This document shows positions 15,895 through 22,592 of a stretch of DNA of 28,589 bases, piece by piece; positions within the stretch are counted from its first letter, which is position 1, and every line of letters starts with the position of its first letter. Below the pieces are notes generated by a model. It had not been told where the DNA came from, searched no databases, and saw nothing but the letters and a program-made list of their open reading frames with translations. The DNA comes from Pseudomonadota bacterium (GTDB lineage Bacteria > Pseudomonadota > Alphaproteobacteria > Caulobacterales > Caulobacteraceae). The position numbers and the translations under genes were made by a program. The stretch spans positions 1 to 28,589 of the forward strand of contig JAEXJH010000355.1 of NCBI GenBank assembly GCA_023445955.1, given 5' to 3'.

Positions 15895-18021
15895 CTAACG
15901 CGCCGCCGCCACGAGGGCGCGGATCCCGGGCGTGACCTTGATGACCAGGTCGGCCGGTGGCTGCTTGCCTAGGAAGCTGAAGATCGGCCGGGCCGAGGCG
16001 GCGTCGAAGGCCTCGGCGCGGGCCAGCACGGCCTCGGCGCTGGCGCGGTCGGCCAAGGGCTTGCCCGTCTCGATCGCATCCATGGCCGCCAGTCCGGCCG
16101 CCGCCATGGCGGCGATGTCGGCCGAGATCGGCAGCGCGGCCTCAAGCGCCGAGCGGTTTTTGGCGATCGCCTGGAAGCGGGCGTCGTTGGCCTTCCAGAT
16201 CGTCAGGTCGGCGCGCAGGGCGGCGGCTTGCGTCCGGTCGCCGCCAACATAGGCCTTGGCGCGGGCTTCGAAACCGTGGGCGACCAAGCTGTCGACTGGT
16301 GCGGCGTCAGCCAGGGTGTTCAGCTCCTGGACAATCTTCTGGCCGCGCAGCATGGCCAGGATGCGGTGATCGCGCGCCATGTTGCGGGTCGGGCCGACGA
16401 GGTCGAGCAGGGTCAGCACCGGCTCGGACGCGCCGGGCGCCAGGCGAGCGACCATGCGCGCCTGGTTGGTCTGGTCCTGCAGGCCTTGCAATCTCAGCTG
16501 CTCCTGGAGGACAGGCAGGCGGCGGTAGAGATCGTCAGCGTCGCGCACCGCGCGCGGCGACCAGAAGCGTTCGGCCAGGGCGGCGGCGCGGGGCCATAGG
16601 CGCGAGTCCAGCATCTCGTCGGTGGCGATCTCGGCCCACATCGGCGCCTCGCCGCCCAGCACCAGTTTCTCTTGCTCCGCCGTCAGCGGCGGCAGCGGCT
16701 TGGCGACGAGGGCGTCCTTCATGATGGCGGCCACCAGCGGATTGAGCTTGCGGCCCTTCTCGGCCTCGGCGGGCGTGAGCCCCGCGGCCGAGGTGTCCAG
16801 CGGATCGTACTGGTAGTGGAACGACGCACGCTCCAGCAGGTCCAGGTAGTAGCCGGCCGAGACGATCGTGCGATGGCCCTTGCCGACCGCATCTGCGGTG
16901 GCGTTCGAGGTCTGCCAGGCCTGGATCACGACGTCCTTGGATGCGGTCCCGTCGGCGGCGACCTCTTCCCAGCCGATCATGGTCTTGCCGTGCTTCTCGA
17001 GGATCGCGGCGACGCGGCGGTGGAAGTGGCTTTCCAGCGCCTGTTTCGAGGCCAGGCCCTGGGCCTTCATGAAGGCCTGGACGTGCGGATGGTCCAGCCA
17101 GACTGTGTCGCTGACCTCGTCGCCGCCAGCGTGGAAATAGGCGTCGGGAAACAGGCCGGCCATCTCGCCAAACAGAGCGTCGAGGAAGCGGTAGGTCTCC
17201 TCCTTGGTCGGGTCCAGCGCGCGGTCCATCGCGGCCAGCGGATTGGAGGGCTTGGCCGGCGCCAGGGCGAACTGCGGATAGGCCTGGGCGACCGCGCGGG
17301 TGTGCCCGGGCACGTCGAACTCCGGCACGATCCGCACCCCGTGCGCGGCGGCGTAGGTCACCAGTTCGCGCACCTGGGCCTGCGTATAGAACTGCCCTTC
17401 GCCGGTGGCCTGCAGCTTGGGGTAGCGCTTGCTCTCGACCCGGAAACCCTGGTCGTCGGAGAGGTGCAAGTGCAGGACGTTGAGCTTGACCCGCTCCATC
17501 GCGTCGATCTGCCGCTTGATCGTCTCGAGGGTCATGAAGTGGCGGACGGTGTCGATCATCAGGCCGCGCCAGGCGAAGCGCGGAGCGTCGTCGATCCGGG
17601 CGTAGGGAAGGGCGGCGCCGGGCGGGTTGGTCTCGATCAACTGGCGCAAGGTGGCCAGGCCCCGTAGCACGCCTACCGGACCATCGGCGTCCAGGATCAC
17701 GCCGTCAGCGGCCACGGTCAGGCGGTAGCCCTCGGCAACCGGATCAGCGCGGCAGGCGATGGTCAGGGCCGGTCCCGCCGTCCGCGACAGGTCCATGCCG
17801 CTGAGTGCCGCCGCGTCATGCTGGAAGCGGGCGAGCGCCGGCGTCATACGGACGTCATGGCAATCACGCCAGGTTACCCGGAATGCGCCTTCCAGCTTCA
17901 ACGCACCGTCCGACCAGATCGCCGACTTCGGTTGCGGCGTCAGGGCGGGCTGAGCGATGGCGGGGGCGGCGGCGAGAGCCAGCAAGGTCAAGGACGCGCC
18001 AAGGTGGGCGAGGGGGCGCAT
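15895..18021 (-). CDS. Glycoside hydrolase family 20 beta-N-acetylhexosaminidase
   Basis: This enzyme of 708 residues releases terminal beta-linked N-acetylglucosamine or N-acetylgalactosamine by substrate-assisted catalysis. A signal peptide (about 1-23, ending AIA-Q) sends it to the periplasm. The small N-terminal GH20b domain precedes a TIM barrel that begins with RGLMIDTVRHF (152-162). HLHLSDDQGFR (184-194) and the catalytic pair D301-E302 in HAGGDEVSD are the family hallmarks, and MIGWEEV supplies an active-site tryptophan. The C-terminal 200 residues are helical with no named domain. A GGAG sequence precedes the ATG. It heads a two-gene operon with a TetR regulator. Natural substrates could be chito-oligosaccharides, peptidoglycan-derived sugars or glycans; sequence does not decide. 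Confidence 0.94.
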   Translation of the reverse strand: MRPLAHLGASLTLLALAAAPAIAQPALTPQPKSAIWSDGALKLEGAFRVTWRDCHDVRMTPALARFQHDAAALSGMDLSRTAGPALTIACRADPVAEGYRLTVAADGVILDADGPVGVLRGLATLRQLIETNPPGAALPYARIDDAPRFAWRGLMIDTVRHFMTLETIKRQIDAMERVKLNVLHLHLSDDQGFRVESKRYPKLQATGEGQFYTQAQVRELVTYAAAHGVRIVPEFDVPGHTRAVAQAYPQFALAPAKPSNPLAAMDRALDPTKEETYRFLDALFGEMAGLFPDAYFHAGGDEVSDTVWLDHPHVQAFMKAQGLASKQALESHFHRRVAAILEKHGKTMIGWEEVAADGTASKDVVIQAWQTSNATADAVGKGHRTIVSAGYYLDLLERASFHYQYDPLDTSAAGLTPAEAEKGRKLNPLVAAIMKDALVAKPLPPLTAEQEKLVLGGEAPMWAEIATDEMLDSRLWPRAAALAERFWSPRAVRDADDLYRRLPVLQEQLRLQGLQDQTNQARMVARLAPGASEPVLTLLDLVGPTRNMARDHRILAMLRGQKIVQELNTLADAAPVDSLVAHGFEARAKAYVGGDRTQAAALRADLTIWKANDARFQAIAKNRSALEAALPISADIAAMAAAGLAAMDAIETGKPLADRASAEAVLARAEAFDAASARPIFSFLGKQPPADLVIKVTPGIRALVAAAR

Positions 18022-18039
18022 GAGGGCTCCTGCAAACTT

Positions 18040-18067
18040 ACAAGCGATCTTGACTGCATGTTAGTCA
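18040..18067. promoter_or_regulatory. Weaker TetR-type operator candidate upstream of GH20 operon
   Basis: ACAAGCG-ATCT-TGACTGC (18040-18057) has one good half-site and one degenerate half in the same 4-base-spaced layout as the operators at 10102 and 18610. A further TGACT/AGTCA pair (18051-18055 and 18063-18067) gives a 5-base inverted repeat. It lies 19 bases before the GH20 start. As a binding site it is less convincing than the other three. Confidence 0.35.
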
Positions 18068-18124
18068 TCGCCGTATCTTTTCGGCAACCAAAAGGTCCCA
18101 GCGACCTGAAAAGGGGAGAATAGA

Positions 18125-18442
18125 ATGCGTATCGTGACAGCCTTGGCCCTGACCTTGATGGCGGCCACGCCGGCCCTGGCCCAGACGGCGGCTCCGGCCT
18201 CCGCGCCCGCCGCGACGGCGGCGCCGGCCTTCTCGGCCGACACCCCGCTGGAAGCGGTGGTCGCCAACCCCGCCGCCAAGGCGGTGCTGGACAAGGACAT
18301 GCCGACCATTTCCAAGCACCCGGCCTTTGACACGTTCAAGGCGATGAGCCTGCGCCAGCTGCAGCCCTATGCCGACGGCAAGATCACCGACGAAGCCATC
18401 GCCAAGGTCGACGCCGACCTGAAGGCCCTGCCGGCGAAGTAA
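18125..18442 (+). CDS. Small secreted protein of unknown function
   Basis: This is a 105-residue protein that I cannot assign. A clear signal peptide (1-20, ending ALA-Q) is followed by an Ala/Pro-rich linker (about 21-36) and a compact charged domain (about 40-105) with the segments LEAVVANPAAKAVLDKDMP and MSLRQLQPYADGKITDEAI. The domain has no cysteines and looks helical. A good ribosome-binding sequence (GGGGAGA) precedes the ATG, and the initial codons are clean, so it is a real gene. It is divergent from the GH20 gene across a 103-base spacer and precedes a receptor operon. Location suggests a periplasmic helper of glycan uptake, but this rests only on position. Confidence 0.8.
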   Translation: MRIVTALALTLMAATPALAQTAAPASAPAATAAPAFSADTPLEAVVANPAAKAVLDKDMPTISKHPAFDTFKAMSLRQLQPYADGKITDEAIAKVDADLKALPAK

Positions 18443-18472
18443 GCGCCCTCACGGCGTTTCGATCCGTACCGA

Positions 18473-18515
18473 CGCGTCATCAGCGACATCCCTGCAGGAT
18501 GCCGTTGATGGCGTG
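18473..18515 (+). terminator. Long imperfect stem-loop after the small secreted protein gene
   Basis: CATCAGCGACATCC (18478-18491) pairs with GGATGCCGTTGATG (18497-18510) with one G-U pair and one mismatch around a 5-base loop. Five more pairs, two of them G-U, extend the stem at its base (18473-18477 with 18511-18515), giving about 19 positions. No T-run follows, so it may be a factor-dependent terminator, an mRNA stabiliser or a repeat element. Confidence 0.45.
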
Positions 18516-18570
18516 CGTGCGCATGTCTGGACTCTGGTCCAAGCGACGAGAAAGACACAGGAATTTATAA

Positions 18571-18588
18571 ACAGTCAGCCCTGACGGA
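18571..18588. promoter_or_regulatory. TetR-type operator, distal copy, upstream of receptor operon
   Basis: ACAGTCA (18571-18577), spacer GCCC, TGACGGA (18582-18588). The left arm is a perfect consensus half-site; the right arm matches the palindrome at five of seven positions. Its centre lies 39 bases upstream of the second copy, close to four helical turns, so bound dimers would face the same side of the DNA. Confidence 0.5.
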
Positions 18589-18609
18589 ATCCTCTTGCCA
18601 AAACACAAG

Positions 18610-18627
18610 CAGTCATAATTGACTGTA
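18610..18627. promoter_or_regulatory. TetR-type operator, proximal copy, upstream of receptor operon
   Basis: GCAGTCA (18610-18616), spacer TAAT, TGACTGT (18621-18627). The inner six bases of each arm, CAGTCA and TGACTG, are perfectly complementary. A possible -35 box, TTGACT (18620-18625), overlaps it, as in the GH1 promoter; no clear -10 box follows. The receptor operon it precedes ends with a TetR gene, the expected arrangement for autoregulation. Confidence 0.6.
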
Positions 18628-18684
18628 AGTGGGCGTCGCGAACCAACGAGAGCGCCCGGGGAAACCAGCTAGGGGACTAGGGAC

Positions 18685-20976
18685 ATGGGACTGACTGTTG
18701 GCGCCTACCGCGCCGCCCTGATGGGATCGGCCGTCGTCGGCCTGCTCGGCGCTTCGGGCGCGCAAGCTCAAGAGGCTGCGGCCCCGGCGACCACCAGCCT
18801 CAGCGAGATCATCGTGACGGCGACCAAGCGGGCCCAGCGCCTGCAGGACGTGCCGGTGGCCGTCACCGCCGTCTCGGGGCAGACGCTGGAACGCTCGAAC
18901 TTCCGCGAGGCCTCGGACATCCAGTACCTGGCGCCGAACGTCACGTTCTCGTCGACCAATCCGGTCGCCAACGGCGGCGGCTATCAGATCCGTGGCGTCG
19001 GCACCCAGACCTATGACAGCGGCGTCGAGCAGACCGTCGGCCTGGTGGTCGACGGCGTGATCATCGGCCTGCCGCGCGATCCGGGCGCGACCGGCTTCGC
19101 CGATGTCGAGCGCGTGGAAGTGCTGCGCGGCCCGCAAGGCACGCTGTTTGGCAAGAACGCCTCGGCCGGCGTCATCCAGATTGTGACCAAGGCCCCGCTT
19201 CTGGAGCAGACCTCGGGCGAGCTGAACCTGTCCTACGGCGAGCGCGACGAGCAGATCGCCCGTGGCTCGGTCAACCTGCCACTGGGGACGACGGCCGCCG
19301 TGCGCTTGTCGGGCTTCTACAACAGCCAGGACGGCGCGATCCCGTATGCGGTGCGCAAGAGCGGCCATGTCGGCGACCGTGAGAACTCCGGCGTGCGCGG
19401 AAAGCTGCTGTGGCAGCCGTCGGACAAGCTGGCCGTCACCGTCGCGGCGGACTACCAGAACGGCTTCGCCCGCGACGCGCCGATCATCCACACGCTGGGG
19501 ATCAACCCGCGCTACAACAACCTATTCACGGCGTTCCCGACCAAGCCGGGTCCCGACACCTATATCAGCTTCCAGGACGGCGACTGGCGCGCCGACACCA
19601 AGGTGCGCGGCGTCTCGGGCCAGGCCGACTACAAGCTCGGCGACTTCACGCTGACCTCGATCACCGCCTATCGCAAGTCGCAGATGACGCAGCTGTCGGA
19701 TATCGACCACGCGCCGATCGACATCTTCAACTTCAGCGACGGCGGCCTGGACAGCGACCAGTTCACCCAGGAATTTCGCATCACCTCGCCGGCGGGCGAG
19801 AAGTTGGAATATGTCGCCGGCCTCTACTACCTCGACACCCACGTCGAGGGTTGGACGACCCAGAAGGGCGACTTCCTGAAGTTCTCGACCGGCAGCGCGG
19901 CCTATCCGCCAGCGGTGCTTTACGGCGAGCGCGACCAGAAGAACCACACCAAGAGCTACGCCGCCTACGGTCAGGCGACCTACGCCATCACCGACGTCTT
20001 CAAGCTGATCGGCGGCCTGCGCTACACCAACGACGAGGTGTCGGGCGCGCTGACCGTCAAGCCGGTGGCCGGTTACTTCACCTACGGGACGCTGCTGCCT
20101 TATTCGGGCGAGGTGAAGGCCGACAACGTCTCGGGCCGGGTGGGCGCGCAGTTCCAGCCCAGCCGCGACCTGATGGTCTACGCCACCTACGCCACCGGCT
20201 ACAAAGGCCCGGCGATCGACAGCCTGAACGGCCAGATCAAGCGCGTGAAGCCCGAGACCGTCGAGAGCTACGAGGCCGGCGTGAAGTCGACCCTGTGGGA
20301 AGGCCGGATGATCCTGAACGCCTCGATCTACCGTTCGGACTTCACCGACTTCCAGGCCCAGGCCCTGGACCTGACCTCGGCGACGCCGCGTCTGGGCCTC
20401 ACCAACGCCGGCCTGATGCGGGCGCAGGGGATCGAGGTCGAGACCACGATCAAGCTGGCCGAAGGCCTGACCGTCGGCGGCAGCGCCAGCTACAACGACG
20501 CTCAGTTCAAGGACTATACGGGCGCCTGCTACACCGGCCAGCCAACCTCGGCCACAGTGGGGCAGGGGTGCTACGCCCTGCCGGGTTCGCCGGGCACGTT
20601 CGTGGCCAACTACGCCGGCGCGCGCCTGACCAACTCGCCCAAGTGGAGCTACAATCTCAACGCCGCCTACGAGCGGCCGCTGACGGCGCAGCTCAAGCTG
20701 GACGCCAGCGTCAACTGGTCGTGGCGCGATGACAGCTACGCGATCACCGCCGATCCCAAGTCGATGGTGAAGGCCTACGGCATGCTCAACGCCAATATCG
20801 GCGTCGGTCGCGACAATGGCGCGTGGCGATTGGGCCTCTACGCCCGCAACCTGCTCGATAAGCGCTTCTACGCGCCTTACCCCTCGCTGACCCTGATCAA
20901 CGCCGGCGGCTACGAAAAGGTCGTCAGCCCAGACGCCTTCCGCACGGTCGGCGCCAAGTTGAGCCTGAGTTTCTAA
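18685..20976 (+). CDS. TonB-dependent outer-membrane receptor (first gene of SGNH/TetR operon)
   Basis: This outer-membrane transporter has 763 residues. A signal peptide (about 1-29) leads to a TonB-box-like SEIIVTATKR (40-49), a plug with LRGPQGTLFGKNASAG, and a barrel ending in phenylalanine (SLSF). It has no STN domain. By eye it is closer to the receptor at 5798-8113 than to the two at the right end, sharing the FGKNASAG plug motif where those have YGSG. It is controlled by a promoter region with two palindromic operators and is followed by an SGNH hydrolase and a TetR gene on the same strand. A carbohydrate or ester-bearing ligand is likely from the neighbours. Confidence 0.95.
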   Translation: MGLTVGAYRAALMGSAVVGLLGASGAQAQEAAAPATTSLSEIIVTATKRAQRLQDVPVAVTAVSGQTLERSNFREASDIQYLAPNVTFSSTNPVANGGGYQIRGVGTQTYDSGVEQTVGLVVDGVIIGLPRDPGATGFADVERVEVLRGPQGTLFGKNASAGVIQIVTKAPLLEQTSGELNLSYGERDEQIARGSVNLPLGTTAAVRLSGFYNSQDGAIPYAVRKSGHVGDRENSGVRGKLLWQPSDKLAVTVAADYQNGFARDAPIIHTLGINPRYNNLFTAFPTKPGPDTYISFQDGDWRADTKVRGVSGQADYKLGDFTLTSITAYRKSQMTQLSDIDHAPIDIFNFSDGGLDSDQFTQEFRITSPAGEKLEYVAGLYYLDTHVEGWTTQKGDFLKFSTGSAAYPPAVLYGERDQKNHTKSYAAYGQATYAITDVFKLIGGLRYTNDEVSGALTVKPVAGYFTYGTLLPYSGEVKADNVSGRVGAQFQPSRDLMVYATYATGYKGPAIDSLNGQIKRVKPETVESYEAGVKSTLWEGRMILNASIYRSDFTDFQAQALDLTSATPRLGLTNAGLMRAQGIEVETTIKLAEGLTVGGSASYNDAQFKDYTGACYTGQPTSATVGQGCYALPGSPGTFVANYAGARLTNSPKWSYNLNAAYERPLTAQLKLDASVNWSWRDDSYAITADPKSMVKAYGMLNANIGVGRDNGAWRLGLYARNLLDKRFYAPYPSLTLINAGGYEKVVSPDAFRTVGAKLSLSF

Positions 20977-20986
20977 GGCTCTTCAA

Positions 20987-21022
20987 GGACGGGCGAGGCA
21001 GTCTTCCCAGCCTCGCCCGTCC
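20987..21022 (+). terminator. Perfect 13-bp stem-loop between receptor and SGNH hydrolase genes
   Basis: GGACGGGCGAGGC (20987-20999) and GCCTCGCCCGTCC (21010-21022) form a perfect 13-base-pair stem with a 10-base loop, starting 11 bases after the receptor stop. The following GCCCCCTCTTG is only weakly T-rich, so it may act as a partial terminator that lowers expression of the downstream genes, or protect the receptor mRNA end. Confidence 0.7.
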
Positions 21023-21052
21023 GCCCCCTCTTGCTGAAAGACGACGGCGAAC

Positions 21053-21862
21053 ATGATCCCCGCGATGGTTCTGGCCCTGGCGGCCGCGACGCCCGTCGGC
21101 ATGGTGGCCGATCCCTGTCCGCCGGCGCTGGAGGCGCCTGAGCCGGTGCGGGCGTTCAACGCCCTGTTCCTGGCCCCGGGCAAGGTCGACCTGCCGCGCC
21201 TGCTGGCCCTGACCAAGGATCCGGCCTACGTCGCCTACAACGCCGAAAAGACCGCGCGCGAGGCGACAGACTGGGCGGGGCTGTGCCGCTATCGGCGCGA
21301 CAACGAGGCCATCATCTCATCCGGGAGGCGACCGAGGGCGGTGTTCTTCGGCGACTCCATCACCGAGGCCTGGGTCCTCGGCGATCCGGACCTGTTCGGC
21401 GACGCGGTCATCGGGCGTGGCATCGGCGGCCAGACGTCGGCTCAGATGCTGGTCCGTTTTCGCCAGGACGTGATCGACCTGAAGCCGCGCGTCGTCCAGA
21501 TCCTGGCCGGAACCAACGACATCGCCGGCAATCGCGGCCCGACCCGTGAGCAGGACTTCCAGAACAACATCATGGCCATGGTCGAGCTGGCCAAGGCGCA
21601 TCACATCAAGGTGGTGCTGGCCAGCATCCCGCCGGCGGCCGCTTTCATCTGGAAGCCCGAACTGACGCCGGCGCCGATGATCGCGCGGCTGAACGTCTGG
21701 CTGGCCGACTACGCTCGACGTGAAGGCCTGACCTATCTCGACTATTACGCGGTTCTGGCTGAGCCTGATGGAGCGATGCGCAAGGGCTGGTCGCTGGACG
21801 GCGTCCATCCCAATCGCGATGGCTATGCCGCGATGCGCGCCCTCGCAGGACGCGTACGCTGA
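21053..21862 (+). CDS. SGNH/GDSL-family hydrolase (esterase), secreted
   Basis: This serine esterase has 269 residues. All four SGNH blocks are present: S102 in FFGDSITEAW, glycine G123 or G125 in GRGIGGQTS, N155 in LAGTNDIAGN, and the D249/H252 pair in LDGVHPN. The N-terminus (about 1-19) is hydrophobic and may be a signal peptide, followed by about 70 residues that lie ahead of the catalytic core. Such proteins often remove acetyl groups from glycans, but lysophospholipase-like roles exist in the family. It lies between a receptor gene and a TetR gene on the same strand, separated from the receptor by a strong stem-loop. Deacetylation of the imported oligosaccharide is the most natural reading. 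Confidence 0.9.
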   Translation: MIPAMVLALAAATPVGMVADPCPPALEAPEPVRAFNALFLAPGKVDLPRLLALTKDPAYVAYNAEKTAREATDWAGLCRYRRDNEAIISSGRRPRAVFFGDSITEAWVLGDPDLFGDAVIGRGIGGQTSAQMLVRFRQDVIDLKPRVVQILAGTNDIAGNRGPTREQDFQNNIMAMVELAKAHHIKVVLASIPPAAAFIWKPELTPAPMIARLNVWLADYARREGLTYLDYYAVLAEPDGAMRKGWSLDGVHPNRDGYAAMRALAGRVR

Positions 21863-21915
21863 GCCGGTCGACGAAGGCTCTGGACCCGAGCGGCGGTTCC
21901 GCTGATCTTCGCGCC

Positions 21916-22545
21916 ATGACTCAAGGTACGCAGACCCGTCCTCCGCGTCGGACCCAGGCCGAGCGCAGCGCCGAGACCCGCCGCATCCTGCTGGAGACGA
22001 CGATCCGCTGCCTGCACCAGCGTGGCTATGCGGCGACGACGACGCTGCTGGTGGCCGAGGAGGCGGGCCTGAGCCGGGGCGCGATGCTCCATCAGTTTCC
22101 GACCCGCGTGGACCTGATGATGTTCGTCGTCCAGTCGGTGTTCGAGGACGAGGTGGCGATCTATGACGCGCGCCTGTCGGTGATCCAGGACGCCAAGGAG
22201 CGCCTCTACGCCTTCCCGGAGATCGTCTGGGAGGTGCTCAGCCGTCCGTCGGGCGTGGCGGTGCTGGAGATCCTGCAGGGCTCGCGTAGCGACCCTGACC
22301 TGGCCGCGCGCCTGGCGCCCCTGCAGGCTCAGATCGAGGAAAGCGCGCTAGAGTCGCTGCGTCACTGGTTCGGCGACACCGGCGCCAGCGCCAAGGCCGC
22401 GATGCGTCTGGTGGTGTGGGCCGCGCGCGGCCTGTCGATCGCCCAGGTCCTGGTCCCCGATCCTGAAGGCATCGAGAAGTCGGTGACCCTGCTGCGGCGG
22501 CTGTTCGAGGTCTATGCCGAACGGCCCCGCCAGGCGCGGGACTAG
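21916..22545 (+). CDS. TetR/AcrR-family regulator (second of two paralogues)
   Basis: This regulator of 209 residues is strikingly similar to the protein at 15275-15892: the segments RRTQAERS, ATTTLLVAE, SRGAMLHQFPT, LSRPSGVAVLE and LQGSRSDP are shared in the same order. The helix-turn-helix lies at roughly 14-62 and the C-terminal half is the helical sensing domain, which diverges more. The ATG has no strong ribosome-binding sequence. Fifty-three bases separate it from the SGNH gene, and it closes the receptor operon. Both paralogues end an operon whose first gene has a TGACTG-type site upstream, so overlapping regulons are likely. Different C-terminal halves suggest different inducers. Confidence 0.92.
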   Translation: MTQGTQTRPPRRTQAERSAETRRILLETTIRCLHQRGYAATTTLLVAEEAGLSRGAMLHQFPTRVDLMMFVVQSVFEDEVAIYDARLSVIQDAKERLYAFPEIVWEVLSRPSGVAVLEILQGSRSDPDLAARLAPLQAQIEESALESLRHWFGDTGASAKAAMRLVVWAARGLSIAQVLVPDPEGIEKSVTLLRRLFEVYAERPRQARD

Positions 22546-22553
22546 CAAGGAGA

Positions 22554-22585
22554 CGACGGGCGAGCCGAGATAGGCCCGCCCGTCG
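22554..22585. terminator. Bidirectional terminator between convergent TetR and receptor genes
   Basis: CGACGGGCGAGCC (22554-22566) pairs with GGCCCGCCCGTCG (22573-22585) at 12 of 13 positions around a 6-base loop. It fills the 47-base gap between two convergent stop codons. No long T-run is visible on either side. Confidence 0.7.
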
Positions 22586-22592
22586 CTTGCGG

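Noticed and set aside
18443..18684. Possible additional small gene in the 242-base gap before the receptor gene at 18685.
   Set aside because: I see no start with a ribosome-binding sequence and a convincing frame; the gap is explained by a stem-loop and two operators.
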